From an uncultured Emergencia sp. (GTDB lineage Bacteria; Bacillota; Clostridia; Peptostreptococcales; Anaerovoracaceae): a stretch of DNA of 64,000 bases. Where the stretch lies: positions 124,001 through 188,000 of the forward strand of contig CAJFTU010000009.1 of assembly GCA_904420065.1 (NCBI GenBank), given 5' to 3'. Positions 63,710 to 64,000 of this stretch are shown in pieces (the first letter of the stretch is position 1; each line of letters starts with the position of its first letter). Made by a program: the position numbers and the translations under genes. The notes under the pieces were generated by a model, which was not told the origin of the DNA, searched no databases, and was given only the letters and a program-made list of their open reading frames with translations.

Positions 63710-64000
63710 CTACAGTATATCGGAAAGCAGCCTGGAAACCGCCTCTTTGAATTTAATGACGACAGATCGCCTGCCGTATTCCTCCAGAGTCAGTTCGTGG
63801 CCGTGTTCTATGTCTTTCAAAAACAGCTCGTCCATTTTCCCGGCGAAAGTTTCATCATAGATGAATGCGTTGGCTTCAAAGTTAAGACGGAAACTGCGCC
63901 TGTCAAAATTGGCCGAACCCACCGTTGCCACCTCTCCGTCAACCACCAGTGTCTTGGCGTGAAGAAAGCCATTGTCGTAGATGAAAACCCTGGCTCCCGA
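63710..64000 (-). CDS. cls: Cardiolipin synthase / phospholipase D family, C-terminal fragment
   Basis: The frame is open to the window edge, giving the last 96 residues of a PLD-superfamily protein. The second HKD motif is present: HAKTLVVDGEVATVGSANFD, with His, Lys and Asp correctly spaced. FRLNFEANAFIYDE follows, as at the end of bacterial cardiolipin synthases. This enzyme condenses two phosphatidylglycerols at the membrane. The N-terminal membrane helices and first HKD motif lie outside. The stop is 17 nt before the MurT-like start. Confidence 0.88.
   Translation of the reverse strand, partial: SGARVFIYDNGFLHAKTLVVDGEVATVGSANFDRRSFRLNFEANAFIYDETFAGKMDELFLKDIEHGHELTLEEYGRRSVVIKFKEAVSRLLSDIL

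Noticed and set aside
1..64000. tRNA, rRNA, CRISPR, prophage, insertion sequences and sigma-54 (-24/-12) promoters
   Set aside because: Looked for by eye on both strands and none recognised. A GGCA-TGGC-like match near 22931 lies inside the riboswitch. Dedicated searches could still find a tRNA or small RNA.

Overview
The window reads as a chromosomal segment of a low-to-mid GC Gram-positive anaerobe of the class Clostridia. The signs are strong AGGAGG ribosome sites, a HrcA/CIRCE-controlled clpB, a gap-pgk-tpiA-secG series beside rpoN, a membrane pyrophosphatase, a crotonase, remnants of a 2-hydroxyacyl-CoA dehydratase, and a possible mother-cell sporulation promoter. A Family XIII/Anaerovoracaceae-like relative is plausible but is only a guess from gene content. 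I saw no phage, transposase, CRISPR array, rRNA or tRNA.

Layout. 1-4490 (minus): a replication/nucleotide operon with a small membrane protein, an M16 peptidase, dut, dgt and a partial dnaG. 4634-7775 (plus): a cysteine-rich protein that may be a spore-coat component, then a flavodoxin-like protein and two membrane proteins. 7861-19235 (minus): a small membrane-protein locus broken by a stop codon, a nucleosidase, a Cthe_2159-like lipoprotein with a shortened VTC-like protein, an M20 amidohydrolase, a transporter fused to a metallo-beta-lactamase domain, rarD, a NYN-domain protein, small proteins and murI. 19304-23602 (plus): pepF, nadK, an rluD-like gene and mntP with a manganese riboswitch. 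23660-25668 (minus): a P-loop ATPase and a DUF975 protein. 25837-27356 (plus): thiN and a crotonase.

27404-32491 (minus) is an envelope operon (glycosyltransferase, polysaccharide deacetylase, flippase-like protein, response regulator, histidine kinase). It is preceded by five TTAA repeats about 11 bp apart, a likely autoregulatory site. 32803-37791 (plus) holds a TetR regulator with a perfect operator, two half-size ABC exporter-type proteins and a DUF2284 protein. 37807-43403 (minus) holds two damaged 2-hydroxyacyl-CoA dehydratase genes, ybaK, hppA and secG. 43546-48690 (minus) is tpiA, pgk, gap, rpoN and trmL.

48849-50354 (plus) is hom and a SEC-C protein. nth and a GntR gene diverge at about 51.1 kb, and the GntR gene converges on ppk1-ppx. 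clpB follows, then an aldo/keto reductase remnant, an M50 protease, a LysM protein, a class V aminotransferase-like pseudoenzyme, and a MurT/GatD-like pair in which the GatD partner lacks its catalytic residues. A partial cardiolipin synthase gene ends the window.

Two themes stand out. One is decay or repurposing: at least three genes have large internal deletions, one has a homopolymer frameshift, and two proteins have lost catalytic residues. The other is envelope and polyphosphate biology: ppk1/ppx, the VTC-like protein, the lipid glycosyltransferase operon, MurT/GatD-like proteins and cardiolipin synthase. The best candidates for something undescribed are the YkvI-MBL fusion protein and the MurT/GatD-like pair without glutaminase residues.
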